A model generated the notes under the pieces. The model was given only the letters and a program-made list of their open reading frames with translations, made no database searches and had not been told where the DNA came from. Below, piece after piece: positions 18,852-25,701 of a stretch of 56,572 bases of DNA; the first letter of the stretch is position 1, and each line of letters starts with the position of its first letter. The position numbers and the translations under genes were made by a program. This DNA is from Candidatus Allofournierella excrementigallinarum (lineage in GTDB: Bacteria; Bacillota; Clostridia; Oscillospirales; Ruminococcaceae), in contig DWXV01000060.1 in NCBI GenBank assembly GCA_019119025.1, forward strand, positions 1 to 56,572. The letters are read 5' to 3'.

Positions 18852-20357
18852 TCAGCCCCACGGGTCGCCGTAGCGCCGCAAAAGGTATGCCCTGCCCTCC
18901 TCGTCGGCGTTCTCGTAGTCCTCATAGAGGTCCGGCTCCCACACCGCCCGCGCCGCCTTTGCACCGGGGGCGGCGGGGTTTTTCCACCACACGCAGAAAT
19001 AGCGCAGGCTGTCCACGTCGTGGGTCAGCTCGTGGGGGGTCTTGGCGTAAACGTCGGGGTTGTGCTCGTCCTTCTGGATGCGCGCAAGGCAGCGCCACAG
19101 GTTCGGCACATCCCCCAGCGTCATGGCGGGCGCGCCTTCCGGCCCCGGGGCCAGCCACTCTTTCATGGCGGCGCACCCGGCGGCGAAATCCCGGCTGCTG
19201 CGGGTGAGCACAAGGCCCGCCTCGCTGAACAGCTGGGCGCGGCTGCGCCCGCTCTCCTGGCTGCGGTTCCACAGGTCCGGCGGGGCCAGCACCAGCTCGA
19301 TGTCCTCCCCCTCGCTTCGCTCCAGCACCGCCCGCGCCGCCTGGCCGATGGTCAGGTCCGGCGCGTCGAACTCCCGGTAGACCACCGCCTTGCCCGCCTC
19401 GTCCACCGCGATCCAGTGGGCGCTGAGCATGTCCAGGCCGTAGTCGATGGCCACATAGCGGCGGGCGTTTCCCGCCGGGGGGCCCGCCTTGTGGGAAGCC
19501 TCGCTCACCTCCGGGAAGAACGCCCCGCCCGGCACGGTGAGGGCCTCCTCCACGCTGGCGGGGTACTCTTGCAGGGTGCGGTCCCGCCCCAGCGCCGCCA
19601 GGGTGCGTTTGTACCAGGCTTTGTTCCGCCTCGGGTCCGCCGACCAGGGCAAAAACAGCTTGTAAAAGCCGTTGCCCCGCCCGGTGAAAATTTCTTCGAA
19701 CAGCGTGCCCCGCTTGATGGTGGAAAGCCCGATCACCCGGCCGCCCTCCGGGCGGTTCACCACCGGGAAGGCCGAGGCCCATATTTCCCGGGCAAACTGC
19801 TGGAAGGCCCATTCGTCGATGATGATGAGATCGGCGGTGAAGCTGCGTCCCACGCTGGGCCCGGAAGGGAACGCCTGGAACACCCCGGGCGGCGCGCCGG
19901 GAAAGCGCAGGGTGACGCGCAGGGCGGTAACCTCGAACACCGCCCCCTGCCAGCCGGGGGGCGCGCCGGCCGCAGGCTGGGCAAACTCCGGCATATACCG
20001 CAGCATCACCCCCAGCCGCCGCACCAGTTCCTTTGCCTCCTCCTCCGAGCGGGAGAGGCCCACCACCGTGCGCCCCGGCCACAGCACCAGAAGCCGCGCC
20101 GCCTCCGCCAGCGCCAGCCAGGTGAAACCCAGCTGCCGCGCCTTCAGCACCGCGCACAGGCGGTGGTCCGCGAAAGCCTTCAGCGCCTTTTTCTGCCCCG
20201 GCCAGAGGAGGAAGGGGGCGATGAGGTCGGGGGCGTCCTTGTCCTCAATGTGGCAGTAGTTCTCCACAAAATACACAGGGTCTCTGCGGCAGTAATCCCG
20301 CTCCGCCCGGCGCAGAGCCGCCAGCCGGGCGGAGCTGTCAGCCTTGCTGCGCGGCAT
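18852..20357 (-). CDS. Phage terminase large subunit
   Basis: 501 residues. ATPase motor and nuclease that package DNA into the prohead. Walker A-like KARQLGFTW at about 72-80, Walker B DLIIIDEW at about 176-183, and the coupling motif near VIGLSTIKRGTLFEE are visible. The C-terminal RNase H-like nuclease domain starts at YVAIDYGLDMLSAHW (about 294) and continues to a second acidic site (HDVDSLRYF). It overlaps the small-subunit-like gene by 20 nt. It looks complete. Confidence 0.93.
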   Translation of the reverse strand: MPRSKADSSARLAALRRAERDYCRRDPVYFVENYCHIEDKDAPDLIAPFLLWPGQKKALKAFADHRLCAVLKARQLGFTWLALAEAARLLVLWPGRTVVGLSRSEEEAKELVRRLGVMLRYMPEFAQPAAGAPPGWQGAVFEVTALRVTLRFPGAPPGVFQAFPSGPSVGRSFTADLIIIDEWAFQQFAREIWASAFPVVNRPEGGRVIGLSTIKRGTLFEEIFTGRGNGFYKLFLPWSADPRRNKAWYKRTLAALGRDRTLQEYPASVEEALTVPGGAFFPEVSEASHKAGPPAGNARRYVAIDYGLDMLSAHWIAVDEAGKAVVYREFDAPDLTIGQAARAVLERSEGEDIELVLAPPDLWNRSQESGRSRAQLFSEAGLVLTRSSRDFAAGCAAMKEWLAPGPEGAPAMTLGDVPNLWRCLARIQKDEHNPDVYAKTPHELTHDVDSLRYFCVWWKNPAAPGAKAARAVWEPDLYEDYENADEEGRAYLLRRYGDPWG

Positions 20358-20712
20358 CGGCCTGCTCCAGACGGCGCATCAGCTTTTGCAGCAGCGCCCG
20401 GTCCCCGTCGGAAAGGCCCGCCGTCCCCGGGCCCTCCGCCTCCGGCTTGTCCCCCGCGCAGTCCCGCACGAAGGTGGCGGCCCGGGTGTCGCCGTTCATG
20501 GCCTTCTGCAGCTGCACCAGCATCATCAGCTGGTAAAGGTCCGGCTGGCCGCCCTGCTCCTGCCCCAGCTCCTGGGCCACCGATTGCAGCACCCCGAAGT
20601 CCGCCGCGCCGGCGGGCAGCCTGCGGGCCAGCAGCTCCCGGCAGATGGACCGGGCAGTGCGCTCCTCCGCCTTTCTTGCCCGGCGCTTCACCGTGCGTTT
20701 CTTTTCTTCCAT
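20338..20712 (-). CDS. Putative terminase small subunit
   Basis: 124 residues from the ATG at 20712 (RBS AGGAGG); an upstream in-frame ATG lies before that RBS. A basic N-terminus (MEEKKRTVKRRARKAEERTARS) leads to a helical core with QLQKAMNGDTRAATFVRDCAGDKPEAE, resembling the DUF5681-type stretch found in many small terminase-like proteins. The position immediately before TerL supports it. DNA binding is inferred only. Confidence 0.65.
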   Translation of the reverse strand: MEEKKRTVKRRARKAEERTARSICRELLARRLPAGAADFGVLQSVAQELGQEQGGQPDLYQLMMLVQLQKAMNGDTRAATFVRDCAGDKPEAEGPGTAGLSDGDRALLQKLMRRLEQADAAQQG

Positions 20713-20852
20713 TCCCCTTCCTCCTTTTTCCGAAAACAGCTGGGCAGCACGCATGTTTCCCCTGCCTTTCGCCAGCGGCAGCCCCGGCAGGGATCCGCCT
20801 GCGTTTTTTTCGTTGCAGCGGCGCGGCCAAACAGGGCGCGCACCGCCCGCAT
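20688..20852 (-). CDS. Small Cys-rich phage protein
   Basis: 54 residues, translationally coupled to the gene before it (TGATG). A basic N-terminus (MRAVRALFGRAAATKK) precedes CRGC-x9-C-x4-C, a likely zinc-binding knuckle, and a very basic tail (RKKEEGEWKKRNAR). It overlaps the next gene's start by 25 nt. A nucleic-acid-binding role is plausible but unproven. Confidence 0.6.
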   Translation of the reverse strand: MRAVRALFGRAAATKKTQADPCRGCRWRKAGETCVLPSCFRKKEEGEWKKRNAR

Positions 20853-21049
20853 CAATCGTTTAAAAACCACACCTCCGGCGCCTCCCACACCTCGTATGCC
20901 AGCACTTCCCGCCCCTTTCGCGGCGCAGAGCAGCCTTCGCACCCCACAAAAGCGCCCCGCCGCCAGCCCTCCAGGGCCCAGGCCACCCGGTCATAGGGCC
21001 CCAGCGCCCGCCCGCAGACCGGGCACACGCCCCAGGGCAGATCATTCAT
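20852..21049 (-). CDS. Small zinc-finger protein, first gene of the phage operon
   Basis: 65 residues (MNDLPWGVCPVCGRALG). CPVC and CEGC (about residues 9-12 and 41-44) form a two-CxxC zinc ribbon. The start is uncertain. The ATG at 21049 has AAAAAGG directly against it, too close for a normal RBS. An in-frame ATG at 21160 would add 37 residues, but their codons are AT-rich and run through an operator, so I reject it. Being first behind the repressed promoter, it could be an early regulator. Confidence 0.55.
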   Translation of the reverse strand: MNDLPWGVCPVCGRALGPYDRVAWALEGWRRGAFVGCEGCSAPRKGREVLAYEVWEAPEVWFLND

Positions 21050-21118
21050 CCTTTTTATCGGACTGTTGTTCTGGTATCCTTGATATGGCAGAGCCTTCCG
21101 ACCTCCCTTCTTTGATAA

Positions 21119-21257
21119 TTGACTTTGGTTAGCATTTGCGGTAGAATGTAATCGTTCCATCGTCTACATCCGCCGATTTGCTAACTTTGGTTAGGCTTCG
21201 CCCTTATATTATCTCACTTAAGTTAGATTGTCAAGCACTTTTTCTAACTAATTTTAG
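21119..21257. promoter_or_regulatory. Four operator-like palindromes between repressor and phage operon
   Basis: 14-bp sites related to CTAACTTWRGTTAG lie at 21119-21132 (TTGACTTTGGTTAG), 21181-21194 (CTAACTTTGGTTAG), 21213-21226 (CTCACTTAAGTTAG) and 21244-21257 (CTAACTAATTTTAG). The last three are spaced 32 and 31 bp apart, three helical turns. The third lies inside the phage promoter spacer. Confidence 0.75.
21207..21235 (-). promoter_or_regulatory. Promoter of the phage virion operon
   Basis: On the minus strand, consensus -35 TTGACA (21235-21230), 17-nt spacer, -10 TAATAT (21212-21207). The operator at 21213-21226 fills the spacer, so a bound repressor would block RNA polymerase. Confidence 0.7.
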
Positions 21258-21294
21258 ATTTCGGCGGTTTACACAAAAGAAGGGTGTGATTTTT

Positions 21295-21630
21295 GTGTTT
21301 TATGACATCTACAAAGCCTTGTGTGAACAGCGGGGCGTCAGCCTGAGCCGCGCCGCCGCCGAGATCGGCCTGAGCAACGCCACGGTCACCAAGTGGAAAA
21401 AGACCGGCGCGGCCCCCGGCGGGGACACGCTGACCAAGGTGGCCGCCTATTTCGGCGTGAGCGTGGACAAGCTGCTGGGCGTGGAGCCTCCCAGCGCCGA
21501 AGGGCTGGGGCTGGACGATTTCACCTACGCGCTGTACAGCGAGGCCCAGACCCTCACTGAAGAAAACAAGCAGAAACTGTTGGAGATGGCCCGCTTTTTC
21601 CGCCAGCAGCAGGAAAAGGAAGGCCGCTGA
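21295..21630 (+). CDS. Cro/CI-type HTH repressor
   Basis: 111 residues from a GTG at 21295, preceded by AGAAGGG; a GTG at 21286 is an alternative. The HTH_3 domain spans about 3-62 (IYKALCEQRGVSLSRAAAEIGLSNATVTKWKKTGAAPGGDTLTKVAAYFGVSVDKLLG). The C-terminal about 45 residues are helical, with no LexA-type peptidase. It is divergent from the phage operon over the four palindromes and is followed by an ImmA-like protease, so repression relieved by proteolysis (ImmR/ImmA style) is likely. Confidence 0.88.
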   Translation: MFYDIYKALCEQRGVSLSRAAAEIGLSNATVTKWKKTGAAPGGDTLTKVAAYFGVSVDKLLGVEPPSAEGLGLDDFTYALYSEAQTLTEENKQKLLEMARFFRQQQEKEGR

Positions 21631-21659
21631 CCTTACCGCCACGGAGCGTGAAGCAGACA

Positions 21660-22106
21660 ATGGAACTTTCCGCACTCTACCGCGACGCCCAGGAGCTGGA
21701 CGCGCGCATCTACCCCTACAACATCGGCTTTGCCGGCGCGGCCACCATCGAAACAGCCGGCCGCTACGGCATTTTTGTGGACTTTGACCGCCTGGGCAGC
21801 CTGCAGGAGTTCAAGGCGGCCCTGGCCCACGAACTGGGCCACTGCGCCACCGGCTGCACCCATCGGGTGAGCAGCCCCTACGACCTGGTGTGCCGCCACG
21901 AATACAAGGCGAACCGCTGGGCCATCCAGCGGTATCTGCCCTTTGAGGAACTGCAGCGCGCCATGAGCGCGGGCTACACCGAGCCCTGGCAGCTGGCGGA
22001 GTATTTCCAGCTGCCGGAGGCGGCGGTGCGCCGGGCGCTGAACTATTATCTGCGGGTGCGGGGGCTGCGCTTTGCCCCCGGCGCCCAAACGGAGGAAGAC
22101 CAATGA
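21660..22106 (+). CDS. ImmA/IrrE-family metallopeptidase
   Basis: 148 residues from the ATG at 21660 (a GTG at 21648 is an in-frame alternative). The zinc motif HELGH lies in FKAALAHELGHCATGC, and HEYKANRWAIQRYLP gives the downstream acidic ligand and the conserved family block. Relatives cleave the paired HTH repressor after DNA damage to induce mobile elements. It lies 29 bp after the repressor gene and overlaps the PAP2 gene (ATGA). Confidence 0.9.
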   Translation: MELSALYRDAQELDARIYPYNIGFAGAATIETAGRYGIFVDFDRLGSLQEFKAALAHELGHCATGCTHRVSSPYDLVCRHEYKANRWAIQRYLPFEELQRAMSAGYTEPWQLAEYFQLPEAAVRRALNYYLRVRGLRFAPGAQTEEDQ

Positions 22107-22747
22107 ACCAAACCAAAAACGGGGTGGCGGCTTTTCTGCGCCGCCACCCCGAGACCTGGATCGCCGTGGGCTATTTTGCCTTTTATCTGCTCAGCTTTTT
22201 CGCGCTGGAACGCATCACCGAGCCCCGCTTCATCATCCACAGCCGGCTGGACGACCTCATCCCCTTCTGCGAATGGGGCATCATCCCCTATTGCAGCTGG
22301 TACCTGCTGCTGGTGGGCGGGCCGGTGTTCTTTCTTTTGAAGGACAAGGGCGATTACCTGCGGCTGTGCTTCATCATGTTCGTGGGCATGACCATCTGCC
22401 TGGCCCTTTATGTGGCGCTGCCCACCGGCCTCGATCTGCGGCAGCCCATCCCCCGGGACAACCTGCTCTGCAAGGCGGTGGAGCTGCTGCGCACCGTCGA
22501 CACCCCCACCAACGTCTGCCCCTCCATCCACATTTCCAGCACGGTGGCGGTGGGCATCGTGACCGTGCGCAGCCGGCTGTTCGCCCGCCGCCGGTGGGTG
22601 AAGGCGCTGATGGTGGCGGAATGCCTGGCGATGTGCTGGGCCACCCTGGTGCTGCAGCAGCACTCGGTGTGGGACGTGGCGGCCGGCGCGGCGCTGAGCT
22701 TCGCCCTGATGCCCATCGCCTGGAAACTGTGGCCCCAGAAGGAATGA
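22103..22747 (+). CDS. PAP2-family membrane phosphatase
   Basis: 214 residues with about six hydrophobic segments. The PAP2 superfamily acts on lipid phosphates or undecaprenyl diphosphate. PSIHIS-S (about 144-150) carries the catalytic His of motif 2, and QQHSVWDVAAG (about 191-201) gives the His and Asp of motif 3. The canonical motif-1 Lys is less clear (LPRDN-like RQPIPRDN). It is translationally coupled to the ImmA-like gene, so it is expressed with the immunity region; whether it belongs to the phage or the host is open. Confidence 0.82.
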   Translation: MNQTKNGVAAFLRRHPETWIAVGYFAFYLLSFFALERITEPRFIIHSRLDDLIPFCEWGIIPYCSWYLLLVGGPVFFLLKDKGDYLRLCFIMFVGMTICLALYVALPTGLDLRQPIPRDNLLCKAVELLRTVDTPTNVCPSIHISSTVAVGIVTVRSRLFARRRWVKALMVAECLAMCWATLVLQQHSVWDVAAGAALSFALMPIAWKLWPQKE

Positions 22748-22750
22748 ACA

Positions 22751-22793
22751 AAAGCGCCCGCGCGTCTCCTTTCAGAACGCGCGGGCGCTTTTT
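22751..22793 (+). terminator. Terminator of the repressor-ImmA-PAP2 operon
   Basis: 15-bp GC-rich stem (22751-22765 with 22777-22791), then TTTTT. Confidence 0.88.
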
Positions 22794-22794
22794 G

Positions 22795-22828
22795 AAAAGA
22801 AAGGCCCCGGGCAAAAGCCCGGGGCCTC
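22795..22828 (-). terminator. Terminator of guaB
   Basis: On the minus strand a 12-bp stem with TTTT loop (GGCCCCGGGC arms), then TTTCTTTTC. Confidence 0.88.
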
Positions 22829-22839
22829 GTTCGCCTGGA

Positions 22840-24342
22840 TCAGGCGTTGGTGTTGTTCTTCAGCAGCACGTCGTGGCTGCCGCCCTCCACGATGCTGGTG
22901 GAGGAGACCACGGTGAGCCGCGCCTTTTGCTGCAGCTCCTCGATGCTCAAAGCGCCGCAGTTGCACATGGTGCTGCGCACTTTGTAAAGGGTGTTGGTCA
23001 CGCCGTCGGCCAGGGAGCCGGCGTAGGGGACATAGCTGTCCACGCCTTCCTCAAAGCTCAGCTTGGTGGCGCCGCCCAGATCGTAGCGCTGCCAGTTGCG
23101 GGCGCGGTTGGAGCCCTCGCCCCAATACTCCTTCATGTACTGGCCGTTGATGCGCACCTTGTTGGTGGGGCTCTCGTCGAAACGTGCGAAGTAGCGGCCC
23201 AGCATCACGAAGTCGGCGCCCATGGCCAGGGCCAGGGTGATGTGGTAGTCGTGGACGATGCCGCCGTCGGAGCAGATGGGCACGTAGACGCCGGTCTCTT
23301 TGTAGTACTCGTCCCGGGCCTTGGCCACCTCGATGACTGCGGTGGCCTGGCCGCGGCCGATGCCCTTGGTCTCGCGGGTGATGCAGATGGAACCGCCGCC
23401 GATGCCGATCTTCACGAAGTCGGCGCCGGCCTCGGCCAGGAAACGGAAGCCGTCCTTGTCCACCACGTTGCCCGCGCCCACCTTGACCTTGTCGCCGTAA
23501 TGGGCCCGGATCCAGTCGATGGTGCGGCTCTGCCACTCGGTAAAGCCCTCGGAAGAGTCGATGCACAGCACGTCCACGCCGGCCTCCACCAGGGCGGGCA
23601 CCCGCTCGGCATAGTCGCGGGTGTTGATGCCCGCGCCCACAACATAGCTCTTGCCGGCATCCAGCAGCTCGTTGACGTTCTCCTTGTGGCTGTCGTAATC
23701 CTTGCGGAAAACCATGTACTTCAGGCAGCCGTTCTCGTCCACCAGAGGCAGAGAGTTGATCTTGTTGTCCCAGATGATGTCGTTGGCCTCTTTCAGGGTG
23801 GTGGTGTCAGGGGCGATGACCAGTTTGTCCAGCGGGGTCATAAAGTCCGCCACCTTTTCGGTGAGGGCCATGCGGCTGATGCGGTAGTCGCGGCTGGCCA
23901 CGATGCCCAGCAGCTTGCCGTGGGCGGTGCCGTCCTCGGTGACGGCCACGGTGGAGTGGCCGGTCTTTTCCTTCAGGGCCAGCACGTCCGCCAGGGTGGC
24001 GGAGGGCTTGAGGTTGGAGTCGCTGGTGACGAAGCCCTTCTTGTAGCTCTTCACCCTGCGCACCATCTCCGCCTCGCTCTCGATGCTCTGGGAGCCGTAG
24101 ATGAAGGACACGCCGCCCTGCTTGGCCAGGGCGATGGCCAGATCCGGCCCGGAGACCGACTGCATGATGGCGCTGATCATGGGAATGTTCATGGTCAGGG
24201 GGCAGTCCTCCCTGCCCTTGCGGAATTTCACCAGCGGGGTCTTAAGGCTCACCGCGTCGGGCACACACTCGGACGAGGAATACCCGGGCACCAGAAGGTA
24301 TTCGCCAAAGGTACGACTGGGCTGATCGAAATAGTAGGCCAT
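22840..24342 (-). CDS. guaB: IMP dehydrogenase
   Basis: Oxidises IMP to XMP with NAD, the committed step of GTP synthesis. 500 residues: a (beta/alpha)8 barrel with two CBS domains inserted (about 95-220). The catalytic-Cys loop is [23 protein letters not shown] (Cys near 318), and [29 protein letters not shown] is the phosphate-binding region. The flap differs from the usual GAM sequence: it reads [16 protein letters not shown], the variant seen in a divergent Bacteroides/Clostridia IMPDH group. RBS AAAAGGAGATG. Its promoter region is described separately. Confidence 0.92.
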   Translation of the reverse strand: MAYYFDQPSRTFGEYLLVPGYSSSECVPDAVSLKTPLVKFRKGREDCPLTMNIPMISAIMQSVSGPDLAIALAKQGGVSFIYGSQSIESEAEMVRRVKSYKKGFVTSDSNLKPSATLADVLALKEKTGHSTVAVTEDGTAHGKLLGIVASRDYRISRMALTEKVADFMTPLDKLVIAPDTTTLKEANDIIWDNKINSLPLVDENGCLKYMVFRKDYDSHKENVNELLDAGKSYVVGAGINTRDYAERVPALVEAGVDVLCIDSSEGFTEWQSRTIDWIRAHYGDKVKVGAGNVVDKDGFRFLAEAGADFVKIGIGGGSICITRETKGIGRGQATAVIEVAKARDEYYKETGVYVPICSDGGIVHDYHITLALAMGADFVMLGRYFARFDESPTNKVRINGQYMKEYWGEGSNRARNWQRYDLGGATKLSFEEGVDSYVPYAGSLADGVTNTLYKVRSTMCNCGALSIEELQQKARLTVVSSTSIVEGGSHDVLLKNNTNA

Positions 24343-24396
24343 AACGCATCTCCTTTTATATCGTTCGTTTTTCCCGTTCTGGGGTCGATTTTAAAA

Positions 24397-24425
24397 AGTG
24401 TACCACATTCGCGCACAAAATGCAA
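24397..24425 (-). promoter_or_regulatory. Promoter of guaB
   Basis: On the minus strand, -35 TTGCAT (24425-24420), 17-nt spacer, extended -10 TGG-TACACT (24402-24397), about 55 nt before the ATG. Confidence 0.7.
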
Positions 24426-24529
24426 AATGCGGCTGCCACAAACTTTGCGCCGCCGTTTGCCCCAATCTGGGCATAACGACAAAACCCCGCCGAGAAGTAC
24501 GACTACCCGCCCCGTGGGGACAAACAAAG

Positions 24530-24679
24530 CCCCCGCCGGAGGGACGGCGGGGGCTTTGCCACAGGACTTTCGGAACGCCCGTTGCACCCGTTTTTAGGAC
24601 CGGACCGGCAGATCCGGCAGGAGGAGAAGAAAACGGCGGACGCTCCGCAACACATGAAAAAGGCTGTTGCTTTCTTGCA
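24530..24679 (-). ncRNA. Candidate structured untranslated RNA upstream of guaB
   Basis: A good minus-strand promoter (24713-24685) would start an RNA near 24679 that ends at a strong GC hairpin (24558-24530, CCCCGCC/GGCGGGG with TTTG). The stretch of about 150 nt has no ORF. It contains nested stems: GCAACA/TGTTGC, GCGGA/TCCGC and CCGGATC/GGTCCGG. It could be a small RNA or a guaB leader with an attenuator. I do not recognise a known RNA family; the motif GGGTGCAAC only loosely resembles a T-box sequence. Confidence 0.45.
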
Positions 24680-24684
24680 CCTTC

Positions 24685-24713
24685 ATTGTAACTTTTTTGA
24701 AACCTTTTGTCAA
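24685..24713 (-). promoter_or_regulatory. Strong promoter upstream of the candidate RNA
   Basis: On the minus strand, TTGACA (24713-24708), 17-nt spacer, TACAAT (24690-24685). The nearest gene it could drive is guaB, 340 nt away, behind a terminator-like hairpin. Confidence 0.72.
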
Positions 24714-24788
24714 CACCTTTCGGTGAAAAAATTTCAAAATAATTACAAATTGCTTTGCAAAAGCCTTTCTCCTCCCCTTACGGGGCCT

Positions 24789-25523
24789 TTATTCCACGGC
24801 CAGCACCGCTTCGAAGCAGGGGCGGCCGTCCTCCCGCTGGCCCGCCACATACCATCCGCCGCTCTCGGTCCTGCCGCGCACCAGCGACGCGCTCTGGCCC
24901 GCGGGCAGCTCGTTGTGATAACTGATGACAAGGCTTTTCACCGCGCCGGTCCTGAACACCTCCAGCGGCAGGGCGTCGGCGGCGGCGTCGGCGTAGCGGG
25001 TGTTGTTCATGTGGCCGTTGGTGTCGCACCGGCTGTAGGTGGCCGTCACCCGCCCCGCGGGGGCCGTCTCGTCGGGCTTGCGGATGGTCACGTCCAGCGT
25101 AAAGGGCACTTCATCCTTAAAATCCCCGATCTCAAAGGCCTGGGGTGGGCGGCGCAGGATGCGGCGGGTGCCGGTATCCACCAGCACCCAGCGGCTGTCC
25201 AGCAGGGCCACCCGTTCGCCCTGTTCGTCCCGGGCTTCGGTGACGCGTCTGAACACCGCCCGTTTGCACTGCTCCGGCATGGTGACAAGAGTCAGCACCT
25301 CGCCGCCCCGGGGCATGCGGTCCACCTGCAGCGCCAGCTTCGCCAGCAGGAACACCGCGTGGTTCTCCCGGTAAAAATCGTCGTTCATGCCGATGGAATC
25401 GCACTGGTCGGTGGAGATCTGCTGGGCCATGCGCAGAAACGCCCCCGGCGTGAGCCGGTGGTTCATATCGCAGTCGCAGTCCATCACGCGGAACTTCTCG
25501 GTGTAAAATTGGGTCTCAGCCAT
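24789..25523 (-). CDS. Acyl-ACP thioesterase (FatA/FatB type)
   Basis: 244 residues. Hydrolyses acyl-ACP to release free fatty acid. It is a double hotdog: the first fold contains VMDCDCDMNHRLTPGAFLRMAQQIS, the second contains YSRCDTNGHMNNTRYADAAADALP. The latter carries the Asn-His region (CDxNGHMNNxxY) conserved in bacterial and plant acyl-ACP thioesterases. I use ATG 25523; AGGAGG lies 12 nt upstream, and a TTG nearer the RBS is an alternative. It is monocistronic. Confidence 0.9.
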   Translation of the reverse strand: MAETQFYTEKFRVMDCDCDMNHRLTPGAFLRMAQQISTDQCDSIGMNDDFYRENHAVFLLAKLALQVDRMPRGGEVLTLVTMPEQCKRAVFRRVTEARDEQGERVALLDSRWVLVDTGTRRILRRPPQAFEIGDFKDEVPFTLDVTIRKPDETAPAGRVTATYSRCDTNGHMNNTRYADAAADALPLEVFRTGAVKSLVISYHNELPAGQSASLVRGRTESGGWYVAGQREDGRPCFEAVLAVE

Positions 25524-25593
25524 GGGGGCCAACGCCCTCCTTTCAGGCAAATGCCGCCCGGGCCGGGCGGCAAGTTTCAGCGGTTTAGGGGGT

Positions 25594-25622
25594 ATTATAC
25601 CATATTTTCAAAAAAGCCTCAA
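25594..25622 (-). promoter_or_regulatory. Promoter of the acyl-ACP thioesterase
   Basis: On the minus strand, TTGAGG (25622-25617), 17-nt spacer, extended TGG-TATAAT (25599-25594). Confidence 0.75.
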
Positions 25623-25628
25623 GCGGGG

Positions 25629-25657
25629 TTGACTTCTTTCTTTGACAGGTGTAGAAT
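25629..25657 (+). promoter_or_regulatory. Promoter of the M56-BlaI operon
   Basis: TTGACT (25629-25634), 17-nt spacer, TAGAAT (25652-25657). It overlaps the BlaI-type operator. Confidence 0.75.
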
Positions 25658-25684
25658 ATCAATAGACCTACTACACTTGTCAAA
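25641..25684. promoter_or_regulatory. BlaI/MecI-like operator
   Basis: Inverted repeat TTTGACAGGTGTAG (25641-25654) and CTACACTTGTCAAA (25671-25684), one mismatch per arm pair, 16-nt spacer. The CTACA/TGTAG core matches the BlaI/MecI recognition element. It covers the -10 and start site, fitting autorepression by the encoded BlaI-family protein. Confidence 0.72.
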
Positions 25685-25701
25685 TGTTTGGAGGTGTTCC
25701 C

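Larger units (their letters stand above)
8188..22106. mobile_element. Podovirus-like prophage cassette without integration or replication genes
   Basis: A contiguous minus-strand operon encodes terminase, scaffold, capsid, portal, connector, tail nozzle, fibre, endolysin, holin and an internal protein. A divergent plus-strand repressor and ImmA-like gene face it. The order and the absence of tape measure, sheath and tube genes indicate a short-tailed virion. No integrase, primase, helicase, polymerase, recombinase or DNA-modification gene is present between the tRNAs and guaB. I find no flanking direct repeat that would mark att sites. Boundaries are approximate. It may be a cryptic prophage, a satellite or a domesticated particle (GTA-like) locus; all virion frames look intact. 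Confidence 0.8.

Noticed and set aside
21050-21160. N-terminal extension of the first phage-operon protein to an ATG at 21160
   Set aside because: The added codons are AT-rich, unlike the rest of the gene, and overlap an operator-like palindrome. No good RBS precedes that ATG.
24530-24679. T-box riboswitch upstream of guaB
   Set aside because: GGGTGCAAC only loosely resembles the T-box core. Stem I motifs and a specifier loop are not evident, and guaB is not a typical T-box target.
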